Made by a program: the position numbers and the translations under genes. DNA of 31,861 bases, taken from contig JBBRMQ010000019.1 in assembly GCA_038230775.1 (NCBI GenBank), forward strand, positions 1 through 31,861, given 5' to 3'. Below the pieces are notes generated by a model. That model searched no databases. It worked only from the letters and a program-made list of their open reading frames with translations, and was not told the origin of the DNA. This DNA is from JBBRMQ01 sp038230775 (GTDB taxonomy: Bacteria > Acidobacteriota > Thermoanaerobaculia > Gp7-AA8). Positions 29,727-31,861 of this stretch are shown here, one piece after another. How positions within the stretch are numbered: position 1 is the stretch's first letter; each line of letters begins with the position of its first letter.

Positions 29727-31646
29727 ATGCGAAACGCCGCGGTCATGCTCTCGTCACTGCTATTCGTGTTCGCGCACTCCCCGGCCGAACGGACGATCAC
29801 CGATCCGGGATCAATCAGCTCGGCGAAGAGCGCCACAGCACACCCGATCGCCATCGACGATCTCTTCTTCAGCCGCAACATTGGTGGTGGGGCGTGGTCG
29901 CCCGACGGCACCGAGATCGCCTTCACCACGAATCTCACCGGCCGCTTGAATCTGTGGAAAGTGGCCGCGGCCGGCGGATGGCCGGTACAACTCGCGGTGT
30001 CGGACGATCGCCAGACGTCGGCGAGCTGGTCCCCCGACGGCAGGTGGATCGTCTATCAGCAGGATCACGGCGGCAACGAGGCCTACGATCTCTACGCGAT
30101 TCCGTCGGGCGGCGGATCTCCGGTCAACCTCACGAATTCGACCGCGTCGTCGGAGAGCGGCGCGCTCTTCTCCCCCGACTCGAAGCAGCTCGCGTTCGAG
30201 CTGAAGTCGACGACGGCGGCGATGACCGATCTCGCAGTCATGGATCTCGCCACGAAGTCGGTGCGCAACCTGACCAGCGAGAAGACCGCGGACCGCACGT
30301 GGGCCACGTTTGGATGGAGTCCCGACGGAAAAACGCTCTACGGCAACCGGCTCGATCCGGGAACGATCGGTGAGATCTATCGCATCGACGTCGACAGCGG
30401 GCAGCTCGAGAACCTGACGCCGGCCAGCAAGGTCCGCATCGTCGGCACCGCGGTCTCGCCCGACGGAAAGACTCTGCTCGTCACTTCGAATGAGAAGGGC
30501 GGCGCTGCGAACGTGGCGCTGCTCAACGTCGCGACGAAGAAGTTCACCTGGCTCACCGATCTCCAATGGGAAGCGCAGGCCGGCGATTTCTCTCCCGACG
30601 GGAGATGGGCGAGCTACCTCGTCAACGAGGACGGCCGCAGCGATACCTATCTCGCGCCCGTTGCCGGCGGCACGGCGCGGCAACTGCCACTGCCGCCCGG
30701 TGTGAACGCGTTTTCAGGACGGCCGAATGCGTTCAGTCCGTCCGGCGATCGCATTCTTCTGCTGCATCAAGGCGCGACGAAGCCCGCCGATTTCTGGGTC
30801 TACGACGTGAGCAGCGGGCGCGCGGCGCAACTCACGCGCTCGGCCATCGCCAGCCTCAACACCGCGGCGCTGCCGGAGTCGCAGATCGTGCACTACAAGA
30901 GCTTCGACGGCACGATGATCAGCGCGCTGCTCTGGGTGCCGTACAACCTCGAGCGCAACGGACACAACGCGGGTGTCGTCCTTCCGCACGGCGGTCCGAC
31001 CGGACAGACGATCGACTCGTTCAATCGCAGCGTGATCGCGCTCGTGTCGCGCGGCTACACGGTGATCGCTCCGAACGTGCGCGGCTCGACCGGCTACGGC
31101 CTCGCCTTCCAGAAGATGAACACCAAAGACCTCGGCGGCGGCGACCTGCAGGACGAGGTGTTCGCCGCGAAGTTTCTCGCGACGACGGGATACATCGATC
31201 CGAAGAAGATCGGCATCACCGGCGGCTCCTACGGCGGCTACATGACGTTGATGGCCATCGGCAAGACACCGAACATCTGGGCCGCAGGCGTCGAGCAATA
31301 TGGGATCGTCGACTGGCTGACGATGCTGCAGCATGAAGATCCGCGCTTGCAGGAGTACGAGAAGTCGTTGTTAGGCGATCCGGTGAAAGACCTCGCCATC
31401 TACCAGGCCGCCTCCCCCATCAAATACCTCGGCAACGCCACCGCGCCGCTGCTCGTGCTGCAGGGCGAGAACGACATCCGCGTTCCGAAGGAAGAGGCCG
31501 AGCAGGTCGTCTCGATCCTGAAAGCAGCCGGCAAGACCGTCGACTCGCATTTCTATCCCGCCGAGGGCCACGGCTTCGCGAAACGCGAGAACCAGATCGA
31601 CGCCATGCGCCGGATGCTCGACTGGTTCGATCGCTACCTGAAATGA
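29727..31646 (+). CDS. S9 family prolyl-oligopeptidase-type peptidase, secreted
   Basis: 639 residues from ATG 29727, where a signal-like sequence begins (AAVMLSSLLFVFAHSPA). Residues about 60-390 are a beta-propeller with repeated PD40-type WSPDG and FSPDG blades. The alpha/beta-hydrolase domain carries the triad S501 (GGSYGGYM), D583 (GENDIRVP) and H615 (GHGFAKR). This is the dipeptidyl/acylaminoacyl-peptidase layout, cleaving short peptides in the periplasm. The stop codon is followed directly by a hairpin serving the opposing tRNA gene. Confidence 0.93.
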   Translation: MRNAAVMLSSLLFVFAHSPAERTITDPGSISSAKSATAHPIAIDDLFFSRNIGGGAWSPDGTEIAFTTNLTGRLNLWKVAAAGGWPVQLAVSDDRQTSASWSPDGRWIVYQQDHGGNEAYDLYAIPSGGGSPVNLTNSTASSESGALFSPDSKQLAFELKSTTAAMTDLAVMDLATKSVRNLTSEKTADRTWATFGWSPDGKTLYGNRLDPGTIGEIYRIDVDSGQLENLTPASKVRIVGTAVSPDGKTLLVTSNEKGGAANVALLNVATKKFTWLTDLQWEAQAGDFSPDGRWASYLVNEDGRSDTYLAPVAGGTARQLPLPPGVNAFSGRPNAFSPSGDRILLLHQGATKPADFWVYDVSSGRAAQLTRSAIASLNTAALPESQIVHYKSFDGTMISALLWVPYNLERNGHNAGVVLPHGGPTGQTIDSFNRSVIALVSRGYTVIAPNVRGSTGYGLAFQKMNTKDLGGGDLQDEVFAAKFLATTGYIDPKKIGITGGSYGGYMTLMAIGKTPNIWAAGVEQYGIVDWLTMLQHEDPRLQEYEKSLLGDPVKDLAIYQAASPIKYLGNATAPLLVLQGENDIRVPKEEAEQVVSILKAAGKTVDSHFYPAEGHGFAKRENQIDAMRRMLDWFDRYLK

Positions 31647-31649
31647 AAA

Positions 31650-31670
31650 CGGGCCGCGCTGGGCGGCCCG
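31650..31670 (-). terminator. Terminator of the tRNA-Gly transcript
   Basis: An 8-bp stem CGGGCCGC / GCGGCCCG has a 5-nt loop. On the minus strand it is followed by TTTTCA, placing the T-run downstream of the tRNA. It may also act on the plus-strand peptidase transcript, but no T-run lies on that side. Confidence 0.75.
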
Positions 31671-31683
31671 AAGAAAGGCGTCT

Positions 31684-31759
<76 letters not shown>

Positions 31760-31775
31760 CTGACGACGAGCGCGT

Positions 31776-31804
31776 AGGGTAAGTTCCCCTCCCGTGCGTG
31801 TCAA
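31776..31804 (-). promoter_or_regulatory. Promoter for tRNA-Gly
   Basis: On the minus strand a perfect TTGACA (31804-31799) is followed after 17 bp by TACCCT (31781-31776). It lies about 17 nt upstream of the mature tRNA 5' end. Nothing else was recognised in 31805-31861. Confidence 0.6.
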
Positions 31805-31861
31805 GCAAACCTCGGGTTTCGGGAGGCTATTCCGGTGCGCGAAGAGTAAGGCGGTAAGGCC

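Noticed and set aside
31760..31861. A second tRNA upstream of tRNA-Gly
   Set aside because: No cloverleaf or T-arm consensus is present. The segment holds a promoter instead.

Overview
The window is a GC-rich bacterial chromosome segment made mostly of ordinary housekeeping and cell-envelope genes. The organism is Gram-negative, because it encodes a TonB-dependent Oar-like receptor, an OmpA-family porin, an Omp85-like barrel and a TonB C-terminal domain. The carboxypeptidase-regulatory-like Oar receptor, the kinase with an HRDVSPQN catalytic loop, the R/G-rich Rho and the lack of alphaproteobacterial or enterobacterial gene order suggest Acidobacteriota. That assignment is inference. No phage, integrase, transposase, CRISPR or canonical defence locus is visible.

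Layout. 1-2581 (minus): an unusual multidomain protein, open at the left edge, with a degenerate receiver domain, a Ser/Thr kinase, one membrane helix, a Pro/Ala linker and a TonB C-terminal domain. 2823-4208: rho. 4309-7584: Oar-like receptor followed by a strong terminator. 7832-9844: PafA-type alkaline phosphatase. 15045 down to 10030 (minus): a run of hydroxyacyl-CoA dehydrogenase, methyltransferase and dusB with overlapping ends, then an unrecognised gene and rimO. 15084-15521: mscL with a zinc-ribbon tail. 20012 down to 15663 (minus): a TPR membrane protein, a glycosyltransferase, a ferritin-like protein, a cytoplasmic HtrA-like protease and an unrecognised protein. 20183-22548: two paralogous polysaccharide deacetylases. 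23014 down to 22721: YhbY. A divergent pair follows, ompA-like (minus) and an Omp85-like barrel (plus), with an inverted repeat between them. Then come a small membrane protein, an MDR oxidoreductase, mutL, a YraN-family nuclease-fold protein, an S9 peptidase and tRNA-Gly(GCC).

Two things go beyond routine annotation. First, the kinase-TonB protein joins a signalling kinase on the cytoplasmic side to an energy-transducer domain on the periplasmic side. Second, the short gaps between genes are filled with a repeated format: 7- or 8-bp units in 2-6 tandem copies, often followed by an inverted copy, with a different unit at each locus but some units shared between loci. These arrays touch start and stop codons and run into coding sequence in mutL, the HtrA-like gene and perhaps the phosphatase signal peptide. 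Separate GC-rich palindromes (9893-10005, 11436-11483, 17504-17560, 29214-29278) form other dispersed repeat families. A heptamer, GTTAGGC, accounts for half of the rare TTA leucine codons.

All calls are from reading the sequence; no database search was run.
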